DNA from: Deltaproteobacteria bacterium
GTDB taxonomy: Bacteria > Desulfobacterota > Desulfobacteria > Desulfobacterales > JAFDHS01
Assembly (NCBI GenBank): GCA_019308655.1
Contig: JAFDHS010000004.1
Span: 1 to 13,933, forward strand
Reading direction: 5' to 3'
DNA: 13,933 nucleotides
The translations under genes were made by a program, and so were the position numbers. The notes under the pieces were generated by a model. It did not search any database and was not told the DNA's origin. It was given only the letters and a program-made list of their open reading frames with translations. Below, in pieces: positions 1 to 6,754 of the stretch; position 1 is the first letter of the stretch; each line of letters starts with the position of its first letter.

Positions 1-1
1 T

Positions 2-154
2 GATGTGGCGAGATATCTTGGAATAGGACGAGCAAATGTCCTTCGTTCGATAAAAAGGGGCCGTGAAAGAAATATGAATAAAGCAACAAAAGCACCAGCG
101 TCCCCCTCTGCCTTGCAGTGGTATACGAATCATCCAAATGGGTATGATGAATAA
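2..154 (+). CDS. C-terminal fragment, probable REP-associated tyrosine transposase
   Basis: An open frame enters from the left edge (reading frame 2) and stops at TAA 152-154, giving the last 50 residues of a protein. Residues 1-20 contain a helix-turn-helix-like stretch (VARYLGIGRANVLRSIKRG) followed by a basic segment and a short polar tail. Many REP-associated tyrosine transposases (Y1/IS200-like, RAYT) of Gram-negative bacteria end in such a 'VARxLGxxxxxVxxxxxRGE' helix-turn-helix, and this is the reason for the call. The catalytic HUH and tyrosine motifs would lie outside the window, so the family cannot be confirmed. A transcriptional regulator or other DNA-binding protein remains possible. 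The nearby dispersed repeats fit a RAYT neighbourhood, but nothing here shows that this protein moves them. Confidence 0.5.
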   Translation, partial: DVARYLGIGRANVLRSIKRGRERNMNKATKAPASPSALQWYTNHPNGYDE

Positions 155-245
155 TCATCGGTCAGGCTTTTCGGGGGGATGCGGCCTAAAGGACGAGAGC
201 TTTGCAAAACCTTATTGCCTTCATCGGTACAGGGGTGCTTTCATG

Positions 246-426
246 CCAAATTATGTTTGACATGCGATTCAAAACATGTTCAATGCCCGAGCATGTAAAA
301 AATGAATATCTGCGGTTTATTTCTGTATAAACGTCTTTTTTTTCAGATGGTTATAGTGAAGCCCTCCTGTAACCTGCCAATCGGAGCTATTCCCTGTGAA
401 TGCTTGCTCCGACCCCAAGTCTGATT
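246..426. repeat. R1 copy A, ~181-bp direct repeat left of gmd
   Basis: This segment recurs in the same orientation at 1795-1976. Shared blocks include GACATGCGATTCAAAACATG, GCATGTAAAAAATGAATA, TTTCAGATGGT and TGTAACCTGCCA, with scattered substitutions and single-base indels between them. By eye roughly four in five positions match. The minus-strand frame that is open through copy B is broken here by stops and a frame shift, so the repeat is either non-coding or a decayed gene remnant. Confidence 0.85.
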
Positions 427-533
427 TGTCCTTAACCCTGGCCCAGACCGATTACCGGTACTGTATGCTCAAAAAGTCAGGCTTGGAATGATGCATAGCC
501 ATACTAAAAATATAAACAAGTCGCACCAAGGCG

Positions 534-637
534 GACTTTAGGCACCTTAAATCACTATACAAGGCACTTCACACTTGTTTCAACTTTTAAATTTTTTTGC
601 CATAAAAAGCATAAATTTCAGAATTAAGAGACTAAAT
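534..637 (+). repeat. R2 copy 1 (half element) upstream of gmd
   Basis: Matches the right half of the longer R2 element at 9200-9290 and, inverted, 12883-12970. Shared landmarks are ACTTTAGGCAC, the run of T followed by a CATAAAA block (591-607), and the block TTTCAGAATTAAGA with ACTAAA after it. Relative to the other copies it has extra bases around 550-565. It ends about 14 bp before the gmd start. A possible sigma-70-like pair, TTTCAA (578-583) and CATAAA (601-606) with a 17-bp spacer, lies inside it, so the element may supply the gmd promoter. The promoter reading is weak. Confidence 0.75.
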
Positions 638-651
638 AGTTAGGAATTTTT

Positions 652-1740
652 ATGAAAAAAGCGCTTATTACCGGTATTACCGGCCAGGACGGGGCTTATC
701 TGGCAGAATTTTTGTTGAAGAAAGGCTACGAAGTTCACGGCATTAAACGCCGGGCCTCCTCATTTAACACGCAACGCATTGATCACCTGTACCAGGACCC
801 GCATGAACAAAACCGGCGGTTCTTTCTGCATTACGGAGACCTGACCGATTCGTCCAATCTGATTCGAATTATCCAGCAGGTCCGGCCGGATGAAATATAC
901 AACCTGGCGGCCCAGAGCCATGTTCAGGTCTCCTTTGAATCCCCTGAATATACGGCTGACGGGGATGCCCTGGGTACCCTCAGAATCCTTGAAGCCATTC
1001 GGATCCTGGGGCTGGAGGGCAAGGCCCGATTTTATCAGGCCTCGACCTCTGAATTGTATGGATTGGTACAGGAAACCCCTCAAACGGAAAAAACCCCGTT
1101 TTATCCCCGATCGCCGTATGCCTGCGCCAAGCTGTACGCATACTGGATAACGGTCAATTACCGGGAGGCCTATGGTATGTATGCCTGTAACGGGATTCTG
1201 TTTAATCACGAATCTCCCTTGCGGGGAGAGACCTTTGTGACGCGCAAGATCACCCGTGCCCTGGCCCGAATTTCTATAGGACTTCAGGATTGCCTCTATC
1301 TCGGAAATCTGAATGCCAAACGGGATTGGGGGCATGCCAAAGATTATGTGGAAATGCAATGGCTTATGCTTCAACAGGATCAACCGGATGATTTTGTGAT
1401 TGCCACGGGCGAGCAGCATTCGGTTCGGGAATTTGTCAATGCCGCAGCCAAAGAACTTGACATGTCCCTCCACTGGGAAGGTGAAGGTGTTGAAGAAAAG
1501 GGATATGACAAAGCATCCGGCAGGGTGGTTGTTGCCGTTGATCCCGGATATTTCAGACCCACCGAGGTGGAGACCCTGCTGGGTGATCCGGCCAAGGCCA
1601 AAGAAAAACTCGGATGGGCACCGAAAATTACTTTTGAAGAACTTGTTTCCGAGATGGTTCGGGTGGATCTGAAAGAAGCAAAGAGGGATAATTTATGCAA
1701 GAAGGCGGGGTTTCGGGTGTGTGAATATAATGAGCGTTAA
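652..1740 (+). CDS. gmd: GDP-mannose 4,6-dehydratase
   Basis: Converts GDP-D-mannose to GDP-4-keto-6-deoxy-D-mannose in the cytoplasm, the entry step to GDP-fucose, GDP-rhamnose, GDP-perosamine and related sugars for lipopolysaccharide or exopolysaccharide. The 362-residue protein has the usual family length and is an extended short-chain dehydrogenase. It shows the N-terminal nucleotide-binding motif GITGQDG (residues 8-14), the NLAAQSHV segment near 84-91, the active-site STSELYG with Thr132 and Glu134, and YxxxK as Tyr156/Lys160. The NHESPLRGETFVTRKIT signature (185-201) is typical of Gmd. The ATG is preceded by a weak TAGGAA. No partner gene (fcl/wcaG or a glycosyltransferase) lies beside it. 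It stands alone between two direct R1 repeats, so it looks like a single-gene insertion rather than part of a sugar operon here. Confidence 0.97.
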   Translation: MKKALITGITGQDGAYLAEFLLKKGYEVHGIKRRASSFNTQRIDHLYQDPHEQNRRFFLHYGDLTDSSNLIRIIQQVRPDEIYNLAAQSHVQVSFESPEYTADGDALGTLRILEAIRILGLEGKARFYQASTSELYGLVQETPQTEKTPFYPRSPYACAKLYAYWITVNYREAYGMYACNGILFNHESPLRGETFVTRKITRALARISIGLQDCLYLGNLNAKRDWGHAKDYVEMQWLMLQQDQPDDFVIATGEQHSVREFVNAAAKELDMSLHWEGEGVEEKGYDKASGRVVVAVDPGYFRPTEVETLLGDPAKAKEKLGWAPKITFEELVSEMVRVDLKEAKRDNLCKKAGFRVCEYNER

Positions 1741-1794
1741 TATCATTTTTTTTGCTTTCAGCCTGATTTGCATTCGGCTTTTGCTTTTTACAGA

Positions 1795-1976
1795 CCAAAT
1801 TCTGTTTGACATGCGATTCAAAACATGGTCAATTACCCGGGCATGTAAAAAATGAATACTTGCGGTTTGTTCCTGTATAAAAGTCTTTGCTTTCAGATGG
1901 TCGTAGTGAAACCCTTCTGTAACCTGCCAGATGGATCTATCCCTGTGATAGCCCGGTTCGAACTCAAATCTGATTG
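1795..1976. repeat. R1 copy B, direct repeat right of gmd
   Basis: Second copy of the ~181-bp R1 repeat, same orientation as 246-426. It begins and ends with the same bases (CCAAATT at the left, TCTGATT at the right), so the repeat boundaries are sharp. A minus-strand open frame of 101 codons (1693-1998) passes through it. That frame is not preserved in copy A and also runs into gmd, so I do not call it a gene. Confidence 0.85.
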
Positions 1977-1984
1977 AACAATAC

Positions 1985-2191
1985 ATGGAATTGGACAAAA
2001 CCTTTGAGCAGATCTCGGATATATCTGAGATATTAACTCCTTGTGCGACAGCCTTCGTTTATCCCGGAGATGTGTTGGAGCCGTACCCGGTTCCGTACCC
2101 TGGATGTTCGGAATCTAAAAACATTTTTTTTGACCCTGCACACAATACAAGTTTATCGGTTACTGAACTTAACAGGAACTTACTTGAATGA
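1985..2191 (+). CDS. Doubtful small ORF overlapping the exporter start
   Basis: A 68-codon frame starts just after R1 copy B and ends with TGA at 2189-2191, overlapping the exporter ATG as ATGA. That arrangement is typical of translational coupling. Against it, there is no ribosome binding site before ATG 1985, the product (rich in Pro, Ser and Asn, with a YPVPYPG stretch in the middle) resembles no family I know, and a 20-bp palindrome lies within it. It has no signal peptide and no Gly-rich secretion repeats. It may be a leader peptide or chance. Confidence 0.22.
   Translation: MELDKTFEQISDISEILTPCATAFVYPGDVLEPYPVPYPGCSESKNIFFDPAHNTSLSVTELNRNLLE
2012..2031. promoter_or_regulatory. 20-bp near-perfect palindrome, candidate operator
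   Basis: ATCTCGGATATATCTGAGAT reads the same on both strands except for one symmetric pair of positions (a G:T pair if folded). It lies about 157 bp before the first gene of the secretion operon. The size and AT-rich centre suit a dimeric regulator site. A TTGAGC at 2004-2009 and GATATT at 2029-2034 could be a poor promoter around it (19-bp spacer). No cognate regulator is identifiable. Confidence 0.35.
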
Positions 2192-3852
2192 AAAAATATT
2201 TTAAACACTGGCGCGGCTACATTATCTATGGTGGTTTTTTCAGCCTTTTTGTCAATATTCTGCAGCTGACCTTTCCGATCTATATGCTGCAGATCTATGA
2301 CCGCGTGCTGTCCAGCTACAGCATGCCGACCCTCTATGTCATCACCGTTGCGGCGGTTTTGTCTTTGATCGTCATGTCCGCTCTGGAGTTCGTGCGCTCG
2401 CGTCTGCTGGTGCGCTGCGGGGTGGCCATCGATCAGGCCCTGAGCCGCGATGTGCTGGACAACGTTCTGAAGCAGGCTGCCCTGGCCGGCGTGCCGCCCA
2501 ATCAGGCCTCCCTGCGCGATGTAAACACCCTGCGCAACTTTTTTGGCGGCAATGCCATCTTCACCCTGTTCGATATTCCCTGGACCCCTCTGTTTCTGGC
2601 GGTCATCTATATATTGCATCCGCTGCTGGGTCTGGTGGCCACCGGCGGCGCGGTGCTGCTGGTCGTGTTTGCCCTGATCAACGAAAAAGTGACCCGCAAG
2701 CCTCTTGATGCCGCCAATATGGTCAACGGCTTTTCCATGAAGTTTGTCGATACCGCCCGCCGCAATGCCGGCGCCGTGCGCAGTATGGGGATGCTGGGCG
2801 GTGTCACGACCCGCTGGCAGGATTTTAACGATAACGTGATGAAACTGCAGACCCAGGCCAGCCGCCAGGCCGGGCTTATTCAGTCCCTGTCCGGCTGGCT
2901 GCGGCAGTCGATGCAGGTCTTTATTTACGGCGTCGGCGCCTGGCTGACCCTCAAAGGGGCCGCTACCGCCGGCTGCATGATCGCCGCCTCCATCATTATG
3001 GGCAAAGCCCTGGCTCCGGTGCAGATGGGAATCGCCTCCTGGAAGAGCATGGTCGAAGCCCGCGGAGCCTGGAAACGCCTGGATGGGCTGTTTGGTCAGC
3101 CCGCCACTGTGACCGGTATGGATCTGCCCGATCCTCAGGGTCAGTTGACGGCCGAGCATGTCAGCCTCGCTTTGCAGGGCGCCTACATCCTGCGTGATAT
3201 CAATTTTGCCCTCCAGCCCGGGGAATCTCTCGGTTTGATTGGTCCCTCCGGCGCGGGCAAATCCACCCTCTGCCGTCTGCTGCTGGGGATATGGCCCGCC
3301 AGCGCCGGCAAGGTCCGTCTGGATGGGGCCGACATCTACACTTGGGACCAGGAAAAACTCGGTCCCCATATCGGGTACCTGCCCCAGGATGTGGAACTGT
3401 TCAGCGGCACCGTCGCCGACAATATCGCCCGTATGGGTGCGGTCGATTCCGAAAAAGTGATTGCCGCCGCCCGTCAGGCCGGTATGCACGAGCTTGTTCT
3501 TAATTTTCCCCAGGGGTATGACACCCGCATCGGCGAGGGGGGGGTCGTGCTGTCCGGCGGCCAGCGCCAGCGTATCGGTCTGGCGCGGGCGCTCTACAGC
3601 CGTCCCCGACTGGTGGTTCTGGATGAACCCAACTCCAACCTGGATGATGAGGGGGAACGGGCTTTGTTGAACTCCTGGCCGCAATTAAAAGCGCAGGGCA
3701 CTACCCTCGTGGTGGTGTCCCATAAACCCGGCCTGCTGGCCGGTGTCGATAAAATTCTTATGCTCAAAGCCGGACGGATGGTTATGTTCGGACCCCGCGA
3801 TGCGGTGTTTCAGAAGTTGATGGAAGCTCAGACCCAACATCAGACCCAATAA
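2188..3852 (+). CDS. Type I secretion ABC exporter (PrtD/AprD-like permease-ATPase)
   Basis: Inner-membrane exporter that uses ATP to drive proteins carrying a C-terminal signal from the cytoplasm straight to the outside, with the next two gene products. The 554 residues hold a membrane domain with hydrophobic segments near 12-35, 48-66, 124-142, 145-163 and 243-272, then an ATPase domain from about 322. Visible motifs: Walker A GPSGAGKST (352-360), Q-loop Gln400, signature LSGGQ (455-459), Walker B LVVLDE (475-480) and H-loop His512. The protein starts directly with the membrane domain, so it lacks the N-terminal C39 peptidase or C39-like domain of bacteriocin and HlyB/LapB exporters. That absence, plus the length, places it in the PrtD group (proteases, lipases, S-layer and adhesin substrates). 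AGGAA at 2174-2178 is a well-placed ribosome binding site. Confidence 0.95.
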   Translation: MKKYFKHWRGYIIYGGFFSLFVNILQLTFPIYMLQIYDRVLSSYSMPTLYVITVAAVLSLIVMSALEFVRSRLLVRCGVAIDQALSRDVLDNVLKQAALAGVPPNQASLRDVNTLRNFFGGNAIFTLFDIPWTPLFLAVIYILHPLLGLVATGGAVLLVVFALINEKVTRKPLDAANMVNGFSMKFVDTARRNAGAVRSMGMLGGVTTRWQDFNDNVMKLQTQASRQAGLIQSLSGWLRQSMQVFIYGVGAWLTLKGAATAGCMIAASIIMGKALAPVQMGIASWKSMVEARGAWKRLDGLFGQPATVTGMDLPDPQGQLTAEHVSLALQGAYILRDINFALQPGESLGLIGPSGAGKSTLCRLLLGIWPASAGKVRLDGADIYTWDQEKLGPHIGYLPQDVELFSGTVADNIARMGAVDSEKVIAAARQAGMHELVLNFPQGYDTRIGEGGVVLSGGQRQRIGLARALYSRPRLVVLDEPNSNLDDEGERALLNSWPQLKAQGTTLVVVSHKPGLLAGVDKILMLKAGRMVMFGPRDAVFQKLMEAQTQHQTQ

Positions 3853-3863
3853 AAAATTGCTTC

Positions 3864-3905
3864 GTAACCCGTAACCCGTAACCCGTAACCCGTAACCCGT
3901 AACGC
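3864..3905. repeat. Tandem heptanucleotide repeat GTAACCC
   Basis: Five perfect GTAACCC units (3864-3898) are followed by one variant unit, GTAACGC (3899-3905). The array fills most of the 61-bp gap between exporter and fusion protein and ends 8 bp before the fusion-protein start. Such short-unit arrays change copy number by replication slippage. Being outside the reading frames, changes would alter spacing only. Confidence 0.95.
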
Positions 3906-3913
3906 GACTGATT

Positions 3914-5314
3914 ATGAAAAACAACCGATTCAATTCTTTACTCCGTTTTTTTCAGCGTAACCGCATCACCAGCGACGACTATGCTCAGATTCAGGACGAA
4001 ACCACGCCGCCGCCCAATCTGAACATCCGCTTTGCCGACAGCCGGCGCATTATTATGGCTGGTCTGATTATCGTCGGCTTATTCTTCGGTATCGGTGGGC
4101 TGTGGATATCCCTGGCTCAGATCAGCGGCGCTGTTATTGCCTCGGGCGAGGTGCGGGTGGATACCGAACGTAAAACCGTACAGCACCTCGAAGGGGGTAT
4201 CGTCCGGAAGATTCTGGTCCGCAACGGAGACCGGGTGGAAGCCGGGCAACCGCTGATATTGCTCGAAAACGCCCGTGTTATGGCTGAGGCCGACCAACTG
4301 AATTTACAGCTGGCGGCTGCCCGGATCGAAAATGCCCGTCTCGAAGCGGAAAAAGAGCTGCCGTTGACGCCCCAGTGGCCGCAAAATGCCGAAACAGTGC
4401 CCCAGGCTAAATTTGATGAATTGCTCAACGCTGCGGAAAAGGTGTTTACATCGGGCCTGCGAGCGCTTGAAAATCAGACAGCCCTGCTCGAAAAGCAGAT
4501 CGATCAACTGTATGAGCAAGAGCTCAGTCTCAATAGCCGGCTCAGTGCCGAACAGCAGATCATCGATGCCCTGCAGGAGGAGCTTGATGCCAAACTGGTG
4601 CTGTATAAGGATCATTATATTGACAAAACCCGCATCCTCGAATTGCGCCGCACGCTGGCCGAGCATCGCGGTATTAAAGCCCAGACGCATTGTTCACAGG
4701 CCGAACTGCGGGAACGGATTGCCGAGTTTCAGCTGCGCATCAGCGCTCTTAAAAATGATTACCGTCAGCAGGCGGTGACCCGTCAGTCCGACGTGGCAAA
4801 GCGCCTGTTTGATCTGCAGCAGCAACTGCTTCCATTAGACGATGCTCGTCAGCGGTTAAATGTTGTGGCGCCTGTCAGTGGTGAAGTGGTCGCCTTGCAG
4901 GTTCACTCCCCCGGCGGGGTGGTCGGTCCCGGGCAACCCCTGCTCGATATTGTCCCCAAAGACAGCCCTCTTATCGTCGAGTGCCGGATTATGGTTAAAG
5001 ATATCACCCACGTTTTCAAGGGCCAGAAAGCCGACGTGCAATTGTTGGCCTTTAACCCGCGCACCACCCCCAAGGTGGCCGGTACCGTGCTCTACATCTC
5101 CGCCGACCGGATCATGCAGCGCACCCCCTACGGCGAGCAGCCCACGTATGTGGTGCATATCCAGCTGGATAAAAACGAACTGTCGGCCAACGATCTTTAT
5201 CTTACCGCCGGCATGCCCGCTGCGGTGTTTATTCGTACCAAACCCCGCACGGTACTCGATTATGCGTTAGAACCACTACTGGAAAATTTTGATCGGGCGT
5301 TACGCGAAACTTAG
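3914..5314 (+). CDS. Type I secretion membrane fusion protein (HlyD/PrtE family)
   Basis: Periplasmic adaptor that bridges the ABC exporter and the TolC-like channel. The 466 residues contain a short cytoplasmic N-terminus, one membrane segment at about 46-66, the first half of a lipoyl-like domain (75-120, including VQHLEGGIVRKI and VRNGDRVEAGQPL), a long helical coiled-coil hairpin (~122-310), the second lipoyl half (315-350, VVAPVSGEVV) and a beta-barrel region. The C-terminus ends in YALEPLLENFDRALRE, the type of ending seen in PrtE/HlyD proteins. ATG 3914 has no good Shine-Dalgarno sequence: the tandem GTAACCC repeat occupies that place and an in-frame stop lies at 3893. Translation may therefore depend on coupling or be weak. 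Confidence 0.94.
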   Translation: MKNNRFNSLLRFFQRNRITSDDYAQIQDETTPPPNLNIRFADSRRIIMAGLIIVGLFFGIGGLWISLAQISGAVIASGEVRVDTERKTVQHLEGGIVRKILVRNGDRVEAGQPLILLENARVMAEADQLNLQLAAARIENARLEAEKELPLTPQWPQNAETVPQAKFDELLNAAEKVFTSGLRALENQTALLEKQIDQLYEQELSLNSRLSAEQQIIDALQEELDAKLVLYKDHYIDKTRILELRRTLAEHRGIKAQTHCSQAELRERIAEFQLRISALKNDYRQQAVTRQSDVAKRLFDLQQQLLPLDDARQRLNVVAPVSGEVVALQVHSPGGVVGPGQPLLDIVPKDSPLIVECRIMVKDITHVFKGQKADVQLLAFNPRTTPKVAGTVLYISADRIMQRTPYGEQPTYVVHIQLDKNELSANDLYLTAGMPAAVFIRTKPRTVLDYALEPLLENFDRALRET

Positions 5315-5325
5315 GGACTCGGAAA

Positions 5326-6606
5326 ATGAAACAATACCTAACAATAGCTGTCATCCTTTTATGTTGTGCCCCCTCCTTTGCCGCCCCCTTGTCTTTGGAA
5401 GAATGTATCGACCGGGGCCTTTCGGAGAATCCTGAAATCAAAGCCTATCAACTGGCGGTTGAGGAAGCGGGGGAGGGCATTAAAGAAGCCTGGGGCGCTT
5501 TTTTCCCTACGTTAAGCCTGAACTACGGTTATAATCAGTTGAGCAACGACAGCAGCGGCGAGCGTGATACCGATTATCTGGATCAGGACAGCGACAGTTT
5601 CAGCTGCCGGCTGTCCCAACCGGTTTTTGCCGGCTTTTCCGGCGTAGCGGGTTTGAAACGAGCGCGCCGTTCCAAACAGTATCGTCACTATGAACTCAAG
5701 TCCATGCAGCAGCAGCTGGTGCGCGAGATTCGGACCAGCTTTTATGATATCCTGAGAGCCACGGCGCTGGCCGAAAAATGGGCCGGATCGATCCGGCGTC
5801 TGGAAAAGCAGCGGCGTATCGCCGAGGCCTGGTGCCGGCAGGAACTGGCGCCCCGGCTGCGGCTGCTCGAAGTCGAGGTGGAACTCTCCAACGCCCGACA
5901 GCAATTGATCAGCGCTGAATCCAGCCTGGCCATTGCCCGGGCCCGCCTGAAAGAATGGCTCGCTCTTGACGGTGATGAGCCGCTTGATATTGCCGGCAGC
6001 CTGGAGCAGGAGGCGGCTGATCCGTGTACCCCGCTCGACGCCTGTCTGCAATTTGCCCTGGATCAGCGTCCTGAACTGCACATGATGAGGCTGAATATCG
6101 AGATTGCCCGCCAGGATGCCCGCGTCATCGCCGCCCGCAATCTGCCCCAGGTCAGTATCGATGCCGGGTGGACCGATTACCAGCGCGATTACGACGATAC
6201 CCGCCACCCCGATGATGAGCGTGACTACTACAGCGTCTCAATCAATCTGAGCATGAAACCCTTTCAGGGTGGGCGCAATCTGTTTGCCTGGCGGCGTCAA
6301 CGTCTGGCCGTTCAGCGGCTGCAACACCGGCAGGTCAAGCAGCGCCATGCCGTCACCACCGAGGTCAAAACCCGCTACCAGCAACTGCAGGAGGCCCATG
6401 CCCGTTTGACCACCGCCGGCGACAGCATCCTCGAAGCCCGTGAGGCCTATCGCCTGGCCGGCCGCTCCGCGGATCTGGGGATGATCTCACTCAACGACCT
6501 GCTTGATGCCGAACTGCGCCTTGCCCGTGTCGAGATCAATATGATCGATACCCGACATGCCCTGCAGATAGCGCGGATCCAGCTTGAATATTCCGTTGGG
6601 AATTGA
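5326..6606 (+). CDS. TolC-family outer membrane efflux protein of the type I system
   Basis: Outer-membrane channel-tunnel that completes the exporter. The 426 residues begin with a Sec signal peptide (hydrophobic core at 4-17, likely cut after SFA at residue 19) and continue APLSLEECIDRGLSENPEIKA, the usual start of OEP repeats. Two OEP repeats of helices and short strands are visible (~20-210 and ~235-425), with the typical YDILRA and VKTRYQQLQEA helices. The start lies 11 bp after the fusion-protein stop. An AGGGA overlapping that stop (5313-5317) is well spaced, so both genes share one message. The length fits the PrtF/TolC group. Confidence 0.94.
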   Translation: MKQYLTIAVILLCCAPSFAAPLSLEECIDRGLSENPEIKAYQLAVEEAGEGIKEAWGAFFPTLSLNYGYNQLSNDSSGERDTDYLDQDSDSFSCRLSQPVFAGFSGVAGLKRARRSKQYRHYELKSMQQQLVREIRTSFYDILRATALAEKWAGSIRRLEKQRRIAEAWCRQELAPRLRLLEVEVELSNARQQLISAESSLAIARARLKEWLALDGDEPLDIAGSLEQEAADPCTPLDACLQFALDQRPELHMMRLNIEIARQDARVIAARNLPQVSIDAGWTDYQRDYDDTRHPDDERDYYSVSINLSMKPFQGGRNLFAWRRQRLAVQRLQHRQVKQRHAVTTEVKTRYQQLQEAHARLTTAGDSILEAREAYRLAGRSADLGMISLNDLLDAELRLARVEINMIDTRHALQIARIQLEYSVGN

Positions 6607-6609
6607 TAA

Positions 6610-6640
6610 AAACGGAATTCAAGGGGCTTCCGTATTTTTC
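6610..6640 (+). terminator. Rho-independent terminator of the secretion operon
   Basis: Inverted repeat ACGGAA (6612-6617) and TTCCGT (6628-6633) with a 10-nt loop, followed by ATTTTT (6634-6639). It starts 4 bp after the TolC-like gene stop at 6606, so it closes the three-gene operon. Confidence 0.75.
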
Positions 6641-6754
6641 CATCCATCGTTTAATAACATAATGTAATGACTCAGGTATTCAGGTTGAAGGATATCAGTC
6701 ACCAGAATTTCATATACTTATGGATGCCCCCTGATTCACCGATTCACGGCTGAT

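Larger units (their letters stand above)
155..651. other. Gene-free intergenic stretch with two repeat copies
   Basis: No convincing coding frame is visible on either strand. The stretch contains R1 copy A (246-426) and R2 copy 1 (534-637), listed separately. Between them (427-533) and before them (155-245) I see no recognisable gene, RNA or strong hairpin. The last 14 bases before gmd hold a weak ribosome binding site (TAGGAA near 641-646). Confidence 0.6.
1741..2187. other. Intergenic region gmd to type I secretion operon
   Basis: After gmd a weak hairpin (AGCC at 1760-1763 with GGCT at 1776-1779) followed by TTTTGCTTTTT might end transcription. R1 copy B fills 1795-1976. A 20-bp near-palindrome lies at 2012-2031 and a doubtful 68-codon frame at 1985-2191. 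A near-repeat of GTACCCGGTTCC/GTACCCTGG lies around 2083-2104. The ribosome binding site of the exporter gene (AGGAA) is at 2174-2178. Confidence 0.5.

Noticed and set aside
760..1473. 237-codon minus-strand frame opposite gmd
   Set aside because: Shadow frame; gmd on the plus strand is unmistakable.
1693..1998. 101-codon minus-strand frame across R1 copy B
   Set aside because: It overlaps the gmd end, and the corresponding frame in R1 copy A is broken by stops and a frame shift, so it is not under coding constraint.
2059..3684. 541-codon minus-strand frame opposite the ABC exporter
   Set aside because: A shadow of a G+C-rich gene: the plus strand encodes a protein with all ABC motifs, and the minus-strand product is a low-complexity His/Gly/Gln-rich string resembling nothing.
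3864..3905. GTAACCC array as a CRISPR array
   Set aside because: The units are seven bases and directly abutting, with no spacers. It is a simple tandem repeat.
6612..6629. GG-N10-GC at 6614-6627 as a sigma-54 promoter for the binding-protein gene
   Set aside because: Spacing fits but the flanking bases do not (CGGAAT instead of TGGCAC, GGGC instead of TTGC), and the site is the terminator hairpin.
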